The notes beneath the pieces are model-generated. The model searched no databases. It saw nothing but the letters and a program-made list of their open reading frames with translations, and had not been told where the DNA came from. From Salmonirosea aquatica (lineage in GTDB: Bacteria > Bacteroidota > Bacteroidia > Cytophagales > Spirosomataceae), in the NCBI RefSeq assembly GCF_009296315.1, contig NZ_WHLY01000002.1, positions 3,020,501 through 3,084,500 of the forward strand: DNA of 64,000 nt. Reading direction: 5' to 3'. Position numbers and translations under genes: made by a program. Positions 48,253 through 56,988 of this stretch are shown here, in pieces. How positions within the stretch are numbered: the first letter of the stretch is position 1; each line of letters opens with the position of its first letter.

Positions 48253-49407
48253 TTGAAAAAATCCGTAAAGATATTATTGGGAATTGTAGTCGTACTGATC
48301 ATTGCCCGGCTGCTGCTACCCTACTTTGTACTTCGCTATGTGAACAAAACTCTGGCCGATATGGATGGCTATACCGGGCACGTCAGCGATGTAGATATTG
48401 CCTTATATCGAGGTGCTTACCAGATCGATAGCATCAACATCCGCAAGGTCAACGGGAAGATAGAACAGCCCTTTGTCATGATTCCCAAAATGGATCTATC
48501 CGTACAATGGAACGCGCTGTTCAAGGGCAAATTGGTGGCTGAGGTAACCTGTTACCGACCCGAAATCAACTTTGCGTTTAGTAAGGATGAATCGGCGAGC
48601 CAGACAGGTACCGAAAACGACTGGACGCAGGTAATCAAAGACCTGCTGCCCATCAACATCAACCGCTTCGTGGTAGTGGATGGTACCATCAATCTGACCA
48701 ATGTCGTTTCTCAGCCCAGTACTGATCTTTCGATGAAAAGCTTTCAGCTGGAAATTGCCAATATTCGTAACGTGATCGACAACGGAAATAAGTTACCCTC
48801 GCCCGTGCGGGCATCGGGCGATCTGCCCGGCTATGGGGGTACCATGACGTTCGATGCCGATATGCAGCTGTTGAAGAAAACGCCGGATTTTAATTATAAC
48901 CTGAAAGTCAACGACCTACAGCTTACCAAACTCAACGCCCTAGCCACGCGGTATGGTAACATTGACTTTGAAAAAGGTACCCTGGACCTGGTGAGTGAGA
49001 TGAAAATGGAGGACGGCAACATCCAGGGGTACCTTAAGCCCCTCACGCATGATATGCAGATCTTCGAGTGGAACGAGGGCGACAACCGCACGGTCACGAA
49101 GTTTGTGCGTGAGTTGATCGCCGAGGGAGGTAACAAGATCCTGGAAAACAAAGTAAAAGATCAGGTCGCGACGCGCATTCCACTGGAAGGTACAGTGGGC
49201 GAGATCAAGACCAGTCTCTGGCCCGTGCTGATCGGCGTGTTGCGCAATGCCTACGTAAGCGCCCTGACCGACACATTCGACAATACACTCAGCGTAAAAG
49301 AGGCCTGGCAATTGTACCGGGAAGATCGCCGCAAGAAAAGGGAAGAACGCAAAGAAGAACGGAAGGAAAAGCGGCAGGAGCGGAAAGCCGAACGGGCAAA
49401 GAAGTAG
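48253..49407 (+). CDS. DUF748/AsmA-like envelope protein
   Basis: A 384-residue protein with one N-terminal membrane helix (VKILLGIVVVLIIARLLLPYFVL) and a periplasmic beta-rich part with AsmA-like features (ADMDGYTGHVSDVDIALYRGAYQIDSINIRKVNG, then VTCYRPEINFAF). The C-terminal 30 residues are Lys/Arg/Glu-rich. DUF748/AsmA proteins are thought to move lipids between membranes. The TTG at 48253 is chosen because it places the membrane helix at the N-terminus; an ATG 22 codons upstream is possible. Its stop codon lies within a GGTACC palindrome shared with purU. Confidence 0.82.
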   Translation: MKKSVKILLGIVVVLIIARLLLPYFVLRYVNKTLADMDGYTGHVSDVDIALYRGAYQIDSINIRKVNGKIEQPFVMIPKMDLSVQWNALFKGKLVAEVTCYRPEINFAFSKDESASQTGTENDWTQVIKDLLPININRFVVVDGTINLTNVVSQPSTDLSMKSFQLEIANIRNVIDNGNKLPSPVRASGDLPGYGGTMTFDADMQLLKKTPDFNYNLKVNDLQLTKLNALATRYGNIDFEKGTLDLVSEMKMEDGNIQGYLKPLTHDMQIFEWNEGDNRTVTKFVRELIAEGGNKILENKVKDQVATRIPLEGTVGEIKTSLWPVLIGVLRNAYVSALTDTFDNTLSVKEAWQLYREDRRKKREERKEERKEKRQERKAERAKK

Positions 49408-49417
49408 GGTACCCTAC
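49404..49417. other. 14-bp GGTACC-centred palindrome holding both convergent stop codons
   Basis: GTAGGGTACCCTAC is a perfect palindrome. The TAG of the DUF748 gene and the TAG of purU (on the other strand) are its two halves, separated only by GGTACC. Confidence 0.7.
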
Positions 49418-50268
49418 AGGATCACCGTCCGGTTATCCTGAATGAACACCCGGTCGTTAAAAACCAACTTGAGCGCTTTCGAGAGTACCAGCTTTTCGGT
49501 ATCGCGGCCCAGGGTAGCCATATCGGTAGCCGTGAGGCGATGGTCTACTTCCTTCACGTCTTGCGCAATGATCGGCCCTTCGTCCAGGTCGTTGTTCACA
49601 AAATGCGCCGTAGCGCCAATGATTTTCACGCCCCGTTCGTAAGCCTGTCGATAAGGATTGGCGCCCATAAAGGCGGGCAGAAAAGAATGGTGGATATTAA
49701 TGATTCGGTTGCTGTATTGCGTCACAAAACCGGGTGTAAGCACCCGCATATACTTGGCCAGCACCAAGTACTCGGGCTGGTAGATGTCAAGAGTCCGCAG
49801 GATTGCCTCCTCATGTTCTTCCCGGCTTTTGTGCTCATGTGCGATGTAGTGAAACGGAATGCCGAATTTGCTTACTAGCGGTTGTAGTACATTATAATTA
49901 CTCACCACAGCCTGAATCGTGGCGTCCAGCTCGTCGAAGGCATAGCGGATCAGCAGTTCACCCAGGCAGTGGTGTTCCTTGGTGACCAACAAGACAATGT
50001 CTTTTTTCTTTTTGGGATTGATCCGGATCTGGATTCCTTCGGGTAGTTCTTTGTTTAGGGTCTGAGTCAGTTGGGTGAGATCGGCATCGCCTTCGAACTC
50101 GGTCCGCATGAAAAACCGCCCCGACGGACTCACGTACTCGTCATTCTTGATGATATTCTGATTATTCTCAAACAGCACCCGCGTCACGAGGTAGATCAAC
50201 CCTTTGTGGTCGGGCCCATTCATGAGCAGGATGTGACGATGATGGGCAGGTGAACGGCTATCGGCCAT
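49414..50268 (-). CDS. purU: Formyltetrahydrofolate deformylase
   Basis: A 284-residue enzyme that hydrolyses 10-formyl-THF to THF and formate, balancing one-carbon pools. The N-terminal ACT-like domain reads HHRHILLMNGPDHKGLIYLVT. The C-terminal formyltransferase fold has LVLAKYMRVL, NIHHSFLPAF with the catalytic His, and GATAHFVNNDLDEGPIIAQD with the catalytic Asp. The ATG at 50268 fits the family; the frame extends 23 codons upstream to another ATG. Confidence 0.94.
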   Translation of the reverse strand: MADSRSPAHHRHILLMNGPDHKGLIYLVTRVLFENNQNIIKNDEYVSPSGRFFMRTEFEGDADLTQLTQTLNKELPEGIQIRINPKKKKDIVLLVTKEHHCLGELLIRYAFDELDATIQAVVSNYNVLQPLVSKFGIPFHYIAHEHKSREEHEEAILRTLDIYQPEYLVLAKYMRVLTPGFVTQYSNRIINIHHSFLPAFMGANPYRQAYERGVKIIGATAHFVNNDLDEGPIIAQDVKEVDHRLTATDMATLGRDTEKLVLSKALKLVFNDRVFIQDNRTVIL

Positions 50269-50366
50269 GAGTTTGCAACTTTTTTGTTTGGCGATTCTTA
50301 CTGGATTATCTTGCAGGGGCAAAGAAACAATAACCAAATTGCTATTCCATCAAATCCCTTGATTTC

Positions 50367-51239
50367 ATGAAAAAGATAACCTTAGTACTAGCTGCCTTGG
50401 CCTTGGTGCTGCTTTTTACAAATTTACCCGAAGCACTGGCCCAGAAGAAAGGCAAGCCGTTGTATACTTTCCCGTTGGGCGTGCAAGCCTATACCTACCG
50501 TGCTCATTTTCCAAAAGACGTCGAAGGTACCCTCGACCGCATCCAGTCGCTGGGTATTACTGAAATCGAAGGTGGCGCGCCAAAAGGGTACACGCCCGAA
50601 CAATTCAAGAAGATGTGCGCCGACCGGGGAATCAGCATTCCGTCTACCGGAGCGGGTTATGAGGAATTGGTGAAATCGCCGGAAGAAGTAGCCCAACGGG
50701 CCAAAACGCTGGGTGCCCAGTACGTGATGGTAGCCTGGATACCCCACGAAAAGGGGAACTTCACGCTCGAAAACGCCAAAAAAGCCGTAGAGGATTTCAA
50801 CCGTGCGGGTAAGGTGCTACAGGAAAGCGGAATCACATTCTGCTACCATGACCATGGCTACGAGTTTCAGCCCTATGGCGATGGTACCCTGCTGGACTAC
50901 ATCATTCAGAATACCGATCCTAAGTATGTGTCCTTCGAAATGGATGTACTCTGGACGCAGTTTGGCGGCGGCGATCCGGTGAAATTGCTCAATAAGTACC
51001 CCAACCGATGGAAGCTGATGCACCTCAAAGACCTCAAAAAGGGCGTAAAGGGTGATCTGACCGGAGGTACCCCCGCCGAAAACGATGTACCATTAGGTAG
51101 CGGGCAGGTAGCCATGGAAGAAGTGATTCGTACCGCCAAGAAGATTGGGATCAAGCACTTTTTCATTGAAGACGAAAGCAACAAAGAACTGGAATACGTA
51201 CCCATCAGTATTGCCTACATCAAGGGCTTGAAACAATAA
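50367..51239 (+). CDS. Exported sugar phosphate isomerase/epimerase-like TIM-barrel protein
   Basis: A 290-residue protein with signal peptide (ending EALAQ). The mature part is an AP-endonuclease-2/xylose-isomerase-like TIM barrel: FPLGVQAYTYRAHFPKDVEGTLDRI, GAQYVMVAWIPHEKGN, GITFCYHDHGYEFQPY and FEMDVLWTQFGG, which supply metal-binding His, Glu and Asp. Secreted members act on sugars in Bacteroidota. Its TAA overlaps the ATG of the next gene in TAATG, implying translational coupling. Confidence 0.9.
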   Translation: MKKITLVLAALALVLLFTNLPEALAQKKGKPLYTFPLGVQAYTYRAHFPKDVEGTLDRIQSLGITEIEGGAPKGYTPEQFKKMCADRGISIPSTGAGYEELVKSPEEVAQRAKTLGAQYVMVAWIPHEKGNFTLENAKKAVEDFNRAGKVLQESGITFCYHDHGYEFQPYGDGTLLDYIIQNTDPKYVSFEMDVLWTQFGGGDPVKLLNKYPNRWKLMHLKDLKKGVKGDLTGGTPAENDVPLGSGQVAMEEVIRTAKKIGIKHFFIEDESNKELEYVPISIAYIKGLKQ

Positions 51240-51724
51240 TGGCCGAAACACTGGCTCTTCCCACCGCCACAAGCCGCGCTGAGCTCTATGACGCGCTGTA
51301 CCCGCAACTAGAAGCTCTGGTAATCTCCGAAAGCGACCTGACCGCAAATCTGGCCAATACGGCCGCCGCTCTGAAAGAAGCGTTTAGCTTTTTCTGGGTA
51401 GGTTTTTACATAGTGAAAGAAGGACAATTGGTGCTGGGACCATTTCAGGGGCCCATTGCCTGTACTCGGATTCCCTTCCACAAGGGCGTATGCGGGGCCT
51501 GCTACACGCGGGCCGAAACGATCATCGTTCCGGACGTCGAACAGTTTCCGGGGCATATTGCGTGTAGCTCGGCGTCCAAATCCGAGATCGTGGTACCCGT
51601 TTTCAATCGGAATGGTACCGTGGCGATGGTACTCGATGTAGACAGTGACCTACTGGATGATTTCAGCCAGGACGACGCTGACGGATTGGAGAAGATCGTG
51701 AGGTTGTTGGAAAGGAAAATTTGA
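51239..51724 (+). CDS. msrC: Free methionine-(R)-sulfoxide reductase (GAF domain)
   Basis: A 161-residue cytosolic GAF-domain enzyme that reduces free Met-R-sulfoxide. The fRMsr cysteines are visible in GPIACTRI, GVCGACYTRAETIIVPDV and GHIACSSASKSEIVVPV. The C-terminal part VLDVDSDLLDDFSQDD is also typical. It starts within the stop codon of the preceding gene, so expression is coupled to an exported sugar isomerase with which it shares no obvious pathway. Confidence 0.92.
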   Translation: MAETLALPTATSRAELYDALYPQLEALVISESDLTANLANTAAALKEAFSFFWVGFYIVKEGQLVLGPFQGPIACTRIPFHKGVCGACYTRAETIIVPDVEQFPGHIACSSASKSEIVVPVFNRNGTVAMVLDVDSDLLDDFSQDDADGLEKIVRLLERKI

Positions 51725-51810
51725 TTCTGGCTTAAACGGTGAAAGGTTAAGGGTTATACGATGTTCTTTAATAGATATCCCCTTAGCTATTTGACCGTTC
51801 GCCCAATTCC

Positions 51811-52167
51811 CTAACAAAACGCATCCTTAATATGCCGGATGTTCAGGTTTCCATTGGGCAGGATCAGTACTGAGATGATGTCGAAGCGCACGTCGAACAT
51901 CCAGTCGTTGTCGAAGATGTATTGCTCGGCGGCTTTCATGATGAGCCTGGTTTTGGTGTAGTTCACAAATTCCTCCGGCATGCCGAAGCCCGTGCCGCTA
52001 CGAGTTTTCACTTCTACAAAGATCAGCAGCTTGTCTTTTTCGGCAATCAGATCGATTTCCGCGTGACGGTGGCGGTAGTTCTTGACAACGATCCTGAACC
52101 CTTCCTTTTGCAAAAATTCCGCGGCGCGTTCTTCGCCCCAGTGCCCGGTGTCGTTATGGGTAGCCAT
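51811..52167 (-). CDS. yraN: YraN family (UPF0102) nuclease-fold protein
   Basis: A 118-residue protein of the UPF0102 restriction-endonuclease-like fold. Motifs are GHWGEERAAEFLQKEGFRIV, the nuclease-like core AEIDLIAEKDKLLIFVEVKTRSG (Asp...Glu-x-Lys) and the C-terminal DVRFDIISVLI. YraN proteins are broadly conserved and presumed DNA-related, but their role is not settled. It converges with msrC. Confidence 0.92.
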   Translation of the reverse strand: MATHNDTGHWGEERAAEFLQKEGFRIVVKNYRHRHAEIDLIAEKDKLLIFVEVKTRSGTGFGMPEEFVNYTKTRLIMKAAEQYIFDNDWMFDVRFDIISVLILPNGNLNIRHIKDAFC

Positions 52168-52252
52168 CTGAACATTTTTGATCCAAAATAGTGTTATTAG
52201 CCGTAGAAACCTAGCGGGAGCTTCCGGTTACGGTTTTTACGAGATACCTTTC

Positions 52253-53023
52253 ATGAATTCTAAAATAAACAAACGAAGCTACGTTCGGAATCTGGGCCTG
52301 CTCGATTACCAGCAAGCCTGGGACTATCAGGAAGAGCGCTTCGCCGAGATCGTCGCCATCAAGATCGCCAACCGGGGTGCGTTGCCCGAACACCAAACGC
52401 CTACGCCCAACTACCTCCTTTTTTGTGAACATCCGCACGTATACACGCTGGGCAAGAGCGGGAAACCCGAAAACCTGTTGCTAAACGAAGCCGGTTTGCA
52501 AGAAGTACAGGCGACATTTTACAAAATCAACCGGGGCGGCGACATCACCTACCATGGCCCCGGCCAGCTGGTAGGGTACCCCATTCTGGACTTGGACAAT
52601 TTCTTTACTGACATTCACCGCTACATGCGGACACTCGAAGAAGCCATTATCCTGACCCTGGCCGACTTCGGCATTAATGCCGGGCGCATCGAAGGCCTTA
52701 CGGGCGTGTGGCTCGATCACGAAACACAAAAAGATCCGCGAAAAATATGCGCCATGGGCGTTAAGGCCAGCCGCTGGGTGACCATGCACGGCTTCGCTCT
52801 CAATGTGAATACCGATCTGACCTACTTTAAAAACATCATTCCCTGCGGCATCGATGACAAAGCCGTTACCTCCATGCAGCAAAAATTGGGAAGGGAGGTA
52901 CCCCTGGAAGAAGTAACGGAAAAACTAAAAAACCATTTGGCAACCTTGTTCGGGTTAGAACTTATCTCCCATTCACCCATGGAGGATAGTACCCATCTCA
53001 AGGCCGAAACCCTGGGCAACTGA
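52253..53023 (+). CDS. lipB: Octanoyl-[acyl carrier protein]-protein transferase
   Basis: A 256-residue enzyme that moves octanoate from ACP to lipoate-dependent proteins, the first step of lipoate synthesis. Signatures are RGGDITYHGPGQLVGYPILDL (near residue 90), ICAMGVKASRWVTMHGFALNVN and IPCGIDDKAVTSMQ, which contains the catalytic Cys. The ATG at 52253 is chosen because MNSKINKRSYVRNLGLLDYQQAWDYQ fits the family. lipA is not in view. Confidence 0.95.
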   Translation: MNSKINKRSYVRNLGLLDYQQAWDYQEERFAEIVAIKIANRGALPEHQTPTPNYLLFCEHPHVYTLGKSGKPENLLLNEAGLQEVQATFYKINRGGDITYHGPGQLVGYPILDLDNFFTDIHRYMRTLEEAIILTLADFGINAGRIEGLTGVWLDHETQKDPRKICAMGVKASRWVTMHGFALNVNTDLTYFKNIIPCGIDDKAVTSMQQKLGREVPLEEVTEKLKNHLATLFGLELISHSPMEDSTHLKAETLGN

Positions 53024-53056
53024 TTATTTCCCTTTCTGCTTTGGAACCTACTAAAA

Positions 53057-53464
53057 ATGAAAAAAGATATTCCATTCCTGCCCGTCGAGGGCGTTCAGGT
53101 CGCTATTGTGCGTACGATCAATGAACTCAGCGCCGAGGCCTGGCACGTGACGCTGATCAACCGAAACGCGCAAACCATCACCAACGTTTTTGTGACGTCC
53201 AAAGGGTACGGTAGCCTGGAAAGTAACGCCGATCAGAAAACCTCCACGCTTCGGCACTTTTTCCCGGAGGTACCTCCGGGCGGCCACGTCATCGTGGAGC
53301 CGATCATGCCGGAGCTTTTTCACCTGACCAACCAGTACTGGGTCAGCTACTTCATCGAAAATCAGGTTTACGATAAAAAGTTTATCTTCGTGCCAGACAG
53401 CATCGTACCCGACAACCTGATCGAAATAAAACCGCTGGGACTGGTGGGGGTGTTGCATGAATAA
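53057..53464 (+). CDS. Conserved hypothetical Bacteroidota protein
   Basis: A 135-residue soluble protein. It has LPVEGVQVAIVRTINELSAEAWHVTLINRN and the C-terminal YFIENQVYDKKFIFVPDSIVPDNL. It looks like a small beta-sandwich, and I recall similar proteins next to lipB-type genes in Cytophagales, but no function is known. It is not ApaG. It lies 33 bases after lipB and is probably cotranscribed with it. Confidence 0.7.
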   Translation: MKKDIPFLPVEGVQVAIVRTINELSAEAWHVTLINRNAQTITNVFVTSKGYGSLESNADQKTSTLRHFFPEVPPGGHVIVEPIMPELFHLTNQYWVSYFIENQVYDKKFIFVPDSIVPDNLIEIKPLGLVGVLHE

Positions 53465-53474
53465 TTTTTTAAAA

Positions 53475-53509
53475 AGCCAATGGCCATTAGCTGATGGCTG
53501 GTAGCTTTT
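53475..53509 (+). repeat. Heptad array after the hypothetical gene
   Basis: Five consecutive 7-base units: AGCCAAT, GGCCATT, AGCTGAT, GGCTGGT, AGCTTTT. GC is at positions 2-3 of every unit. It starts 11 bases after a stop codon. Confidence 0.7.
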
Positions 53510-53568
53510 GTATATGATCTTATCCAGAATGGAATTCCGGGGATGGAGTTCCTAGAAAGGATTTAAAA

Positions 53569-53596
53569 AGCTATTAGCCAATAGCCATCAGCCCTC
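53569..53596 (+). repeat. Degenerate heptad array before the exonuclease start
   Basis: Units AGCTATT, AGCCAAT, AGCCATC, AGCCCTC are followed by TT and ATG. GC occurs at -8/-7, -15/-14, -22/-21 and -29/-28. Confidence 0.75.
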
Positions 53597-53598
53597 TT

Positions 53599-54333
53599 AT
53601 GACCGAAGAATTTCGTCGCCGCATTCGTAATTTGTTCTTTCTCGACATCGAAACCGTCGCCTCTCACCCGGCTTACGATCAACTGGACGAGCGGATGCAG
53701 CAGCTCTGGGACAAAAAAGCGGACAAACTACGTAAGGGCGACGATCAGCGTACCAATGCCGAAATGTTTTACGGACAGGGGGCCATCTACGCCGAATTTG
53801 GCCGGGTGGTGTGCATTGGTTTCGGGCAGTTGTTTTGGAACGAACGTGACGAACTTTCCTTTAAAGTCCGGTCCTTTGCCAATACCGACGAAGCCACCTT
53901 GCTACGGGATTTCAAAGCGCTTATAGAGAAGTACCCCGCCGACCAGTTGATCCTATGCGCGCACAATGGCAAGGAATTTGATTTCCCCTACCTGTGTCGA
54001 CGCATGCTGATTCATGGGATTGCGCTACCCCGGGCCATGCAGCTGGCCGGTAAGAAGCCGTGGGAAATCCTGCATCAGGATACGCTGGAACTCTGGAAAT
54101 TCGGTGATTACAAAAATTACACGTCCCTGGATTTACTAGCCGCCGTGTTTGGTATTGCGAGCAGCAAAGACGAAATGAGCGGCGGGCAGGTGACGCCCGT
54201 ATTTTACGAAGAGAACGACCTTGAAAAAATAAGCCGCTATTGCCGCGAAGACGTGGTGGTACTGGCTCAGGTGTACCTGGGCCTCCATTGCCAGAAGGCC
54301 GTCGCCGATGAGAACATCATTCGGGTGGAGTGA
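53599..54333 (+). CDS. PolB-like/DnaQ-like 3'-5' exonuclease
   Basis: A 244-residue exonuclease of the predicted PolB-like subfamily. The active-site DxE is in FFLDIETVASHPAY at residues 13-15. Exo II is LILCAHNGKEFDFPYLCRR and Exo III is YCREDVVVLAQVYL, which supply the other metal-binding Asp residues. It acts probably in DNA or RNA proofreading or repair; no polymerase domain is attached. The start follows a heptad array. Confidence 0.9.
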   Translation: MTEEFRRRIRNLFFLDIETVASHPAYDQLDERMQQLWDKKADKLRKGDDQRTNAEMFYGQGAIYAEFGRVVCIGFGQLFWNERDELSFKVRSFANTDEATLLRDFKALIEKYPADQLILCAHNGKEFDFPYLCRRMLIHGIALPRAMQLAGKKPWEILHQDTLELWKFGDYKNYTSLDLLAAVFGIASSKDEMSGGQVTPVFYEENDLEKISRYCREDVVVLAQVYLGLHCQKAVADENIIRVE

Positions 54334-54512
54334 AAAAGGGTATTCTGAAAATTAAAAGCAGAATTTCAGTTTTCCTGTAGATTCGCAGGTACCCCCGTTT
54401 TACTTTAAACAAAAATAAATAAGCAGCAGGGCTTCTGGCTGTCCCTGAAATAAGAAGCCGTCAACTATTGGCCCGCTTTTGTTGGGCTATTCTAAAATTA
54501 TTTTTTTTAAAA

Positions 54513-54547
54513 GGCTACCCGCTATAAGCTAGTAGCCATTAGCTAAA
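54513..54547 (+). repeat. Degenerate heptad array before the rnr start
   Basis: Units GGCTACC, CGCTATA, AGCTAGT, AGCCATT, AGCTAAA are followed by AT and ATG. GC occurs at -8/-7 and four further times at exact 7-base steps back to -36/-35. Confidence 0.78.
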
Positions 54548-54549
54548 AT

Positions 54550-56928
54550 ATGAGATCAAACAAATCCCAAAACAGGGAACATAAAGACAAGAGTACCGGC
54601 AGTAAACCGCCCCGTACTCTGCTGTCGTTCGTGGACGGCCTGAAGGCCGACATCGCCACGTTTTTTGAAATGAATAATGAAAATACTTTTCGGTTGCCCG
54701 ACATCCACGATCATTTTGGGGCGGGTGATAAGAAACTCCGCCGCCTGGTGGACGAAATTGTGCACGAACTGCAAGAGGGTGGCAAGCTCCTCAAACACCC
54801 CGATGGTACCTACGGTGCAACCGCCGATACCACCAAAGCGGGTCTGATTGGTAAGGTAGATCATGTCAATAAAAATTTCGCGTTTGTGGCCGTCGAAGGG
54901 CAGGACGACGATATCTACGTAGAAACCGAAAACCTGAAGGGGGCAATGGACACGGACATCGTCAAGCTGCAGATTTTCAGCGACGGCCGCGCACGGGGTA
55001 CCCGGCTCGAAGGCCGCGTGACTGAAGTACTCGAGCGCGGTCGACCCGAAGTGGTGGGCGTCATCGAAATCTGGCCTAAGTACGCCCTGGTAGAACCGGA
55101 TCACCGGAAAATCTACGATCCCATCCACATTCCACTGCAAGACCTCAAGGACGCCAACGATGGCGACAAAGTCATCGCTCGCATCGAGCAGTGGCCCAGC
55201 CGTACGCGCAAAGCCGAGGGGAAGATCATCGAGGTACTCGGTAAAGCCGGCGACAATAACGCCGAAATGCACGCGATCCTGGCCGAATTTGGCCTGCCGA
55301 TACATTTTCCGCCTAATGTAGAGCGCGAGGCCGAAGCCATCCCCGATGCAATACCGCAAAAGGAAATCGAAAAGCGGCGTGACATGCGCGAGGTAGCTAC
55401 CTTCACCATCGACCCCGTGGACGCCAAGGACTTCGACGACGCGCTGTCGCTAAGGTACCTTGACAACGGCAATGTCGAAATTGGCATCCACATCGCCGAT
55501 GTGGCCTACTACGTGCGTCCCAATACTGAGCTGGAGAAGGAGGCCTATCGCCGCGCTACCTCGGTGTACCTGGTGGATCGCACCGTGCCGATGCTACCCG
55601 AAAAACTCTCCAATGGTCTGTGTTCGCTACGTCCCAACGAGGATCGACTGGCCTTTTCGGCGGTATTCGAGATGACCACGCGTGGCAAGCTGGTAGAGGA
55701 GTGGTTTGGTCGCACGGTCATTCATTCCGACCGCCGGTTCAGCTATGAAGAAGCGCAGGAAGTGATCGAAACCGGAGCAGGCGACTACCCCGAAGCTCTC
55801 GATTTACTGAATAATCTGGCTAAAATTCTGCGGAAAGAGCGCTTTAAAAAAGGAGCCATCAACTTCGAAACCGTGGAAGTCCGCTTTATTCTCGATGACG
55901 AAGGCAAGCCGCTGGGGATTTACCAGAAAGAACGCAAGGACTCCAACAAGCTCATCGAAGAATTCATGCTGCTGGCCAACCGCCGCGTGGCCGAGTACGT
56001 CTATGGGTTGTCCAAAGGTAAGAACAAGAACACAATGGTGTACCGGGTGCATGAAGCGCCCGACCCGGAAAAGCTGAAAAGTTTTGCCACGTTTGTGGCC
56101 AAGCTAGGCTATAAAATCAATACCGACGAGGAAAAGGAAATCGCCAGGTCTATGAACGGGATGCTGGAAGACGTGGAGGGCAAGCCCGAGCAGAACCTCA
56201 TCGAATCGCTAGCCGTACGCACGATGGCTAAGGCCCGCTATACTACCGAAGATCTGGGACACTTTGGTCTGGCCTTCCGGCGCTACTCGCACTTCACATC
56301 GCCCATCCGCCGCTACCCTGACGTCATGGCGCACCGTCTTTTGCAACACTACCTCGACGGCGGCGAATCGCCCAATCCCGAGCCCTACGAGGAAGCCTGC
56401 AAGCACTCGTCCGAGCGCGAGCGCATGGCCGCTGAGGCCGAGCGTGCCTCCATCAAGTACAAGCAGGTGGAGTACATGAGTACCATGGCGCTTGACCGCG
56501 TGTTCGATGGTATTATCACGGGCGTCACCGACTTCGGTATCTTCGTTGAAATCACTGAAACGGCCTCCGAGGGTCTGATTCGCATGAGTGATCTGGGCGA
56601 TGATTACTACGAACTCGATAAAGAAAACTACCGCCTCATCGGTCAGCGGACCAAGAAAATTTACACCTTCGGCGATACCGTGAAGGTGCGGGTGAAGGAC
56701 ACCAACCTCGCCCGCCGCAGTATGGATCTGCTTCTGGCCGACAGTCCCGATTCGCACACGCGCAGCCGCCGCATTGAAGCTACGCGGAGTTCAGGCAGGT
56801 CGGGTGGCCGTAGTTCGGGTACCTCATCGCGAGGTTCATCCTCTTCCCGGGGAGGTGGAAAGGTAGGGTCGTCGATCCCCGCACCGCGTGGGCGGAAGAG
56901 CTCGGGGGGGAAACGAAAAAAGCGGTAG
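54550..56928 (+). CDS. rnr: Ribonuclease R
   Basis: A 792-residue 3'-5' exoribonuclease that degrades structured RNA. The N-terminal winged-helix part (about 25-95) is followed by cold-shock-like OB domains (about 97-250). The RNB catalytic domain begins near residue 275 with FTIDPVDAKDFDDALSLRYL, whose clustered Asp residues bind metal, and includes PMLPEKLSNGLCSLRPNEDRLAF. An S1 domain (about 655-735) contains DGIITGVTDFGIFVEI. The tail is a Ser/Gly/Arg-rich low-complexity basic stretch, which should aid RNA binding. Length is normal. Confidence 0.96.
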   Translation: MRSNKSQNREHKDKSTGSKPPRTLLSFVDGLKADIATFFEMNNENTFRLPDIHDHFGAGDKKLRRLVDEIVHELQEGGKLLKHPDGTYGATADTTKAGLIGKVDHVNKNFAFVAVEGQDDDIYVETENLKGAMDTDIVKLQIFSDGRARGTRLEGRVTEVLERGRPEVVGVIEIWPKYALVEPDHRKIYDPIHIPLQDLKDANDGDKVIARIEQWPSRTRKAEGKIIEVLGKAGDNNAEMHAILAEFGLPIHFPPNVEREAEAIPDAIPQKEIEKRRDMREVATFTIDPVDAKDFDDALSLRYLDNGNVEIGIHIADVAYYVRPNTELEKEAYRRATSVYLVDRTVPMLPEKLSNGLCSLRPNEDRLAFSAVFEMTTRGKLVEEWFGRTVIHSDRRFSYEEAQEVIETGAGDYPEALDLLNNLAKILRKERFKKGAINFETVEVRFILDDEGKPLGIYQKERKDSNKLIEEFMLLANRRVAEYVYGLSKGKNKNTMVYRVHEAPDPEKLKSFATFVAKLGYKINTDEEKEIARSMNGMLEDVEGKPEQNLIESLAVRTMAKARYTTEDLGHFGLAFRRYSHFTSPIRRYPDVMAHRLLQHYLDGGESPNPEPYEEACKHSSERERMAAEAERASIKYKQVEYMSTMALDRVFDGIITGVTDFGIFVEITETASEGLIRMSDLGDDYYELDKENYRLIGQRTKKIYTFGDTVKVRVKDTNLARRSMDLLLADSPDSHTRSRRIEATRSSGRSGGRSSGTSSRGSSSSRGGGKVGSSIPAPRGRKSSGGKRKKR

Positions 56929-56944
56929 GTGGTTAGACAAGGTT

Positions 56945-56980
56945 GCTGTGGCGTCAGGTATTTCCACCTGACGCCACAGC
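56945..56980. terminator. Bidirectional terminator between rnr and the chloride channel
   Basis: Perfect 15-bp GC-rich arms (56945-56959 with 56966-56980) and a 6-nt loop lie between the convergent genes. T-tracts are weak, but position and strength fit a terminator. Confidence 0.75.
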
Positions 56981-56988
56981 GTTTAGCC

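Noticed and set aside
51734-51812. Two short heptad-like runs between msrC and yraN
   Set aside because: Only three units each (ACC at 7-base steps on opposite strands), one overlapping the yraN stop and neither before a start; too weak to count as arrays.
53057-53464. ApaG identity for the gene after lipB
   Set aside because: The length is similar, but the ApaG glycine-rich motifs are absent; left as hypothetical.
53514-53555. 13-codon frame between two heptad arrays
   Set aside because: Too short to support as a gene without conservation or expression data.
54556-55359. 267-codon open frame antisense to rnr
   Set aside because: Shadow of the RNase R coding strand with no recognisable motifs.
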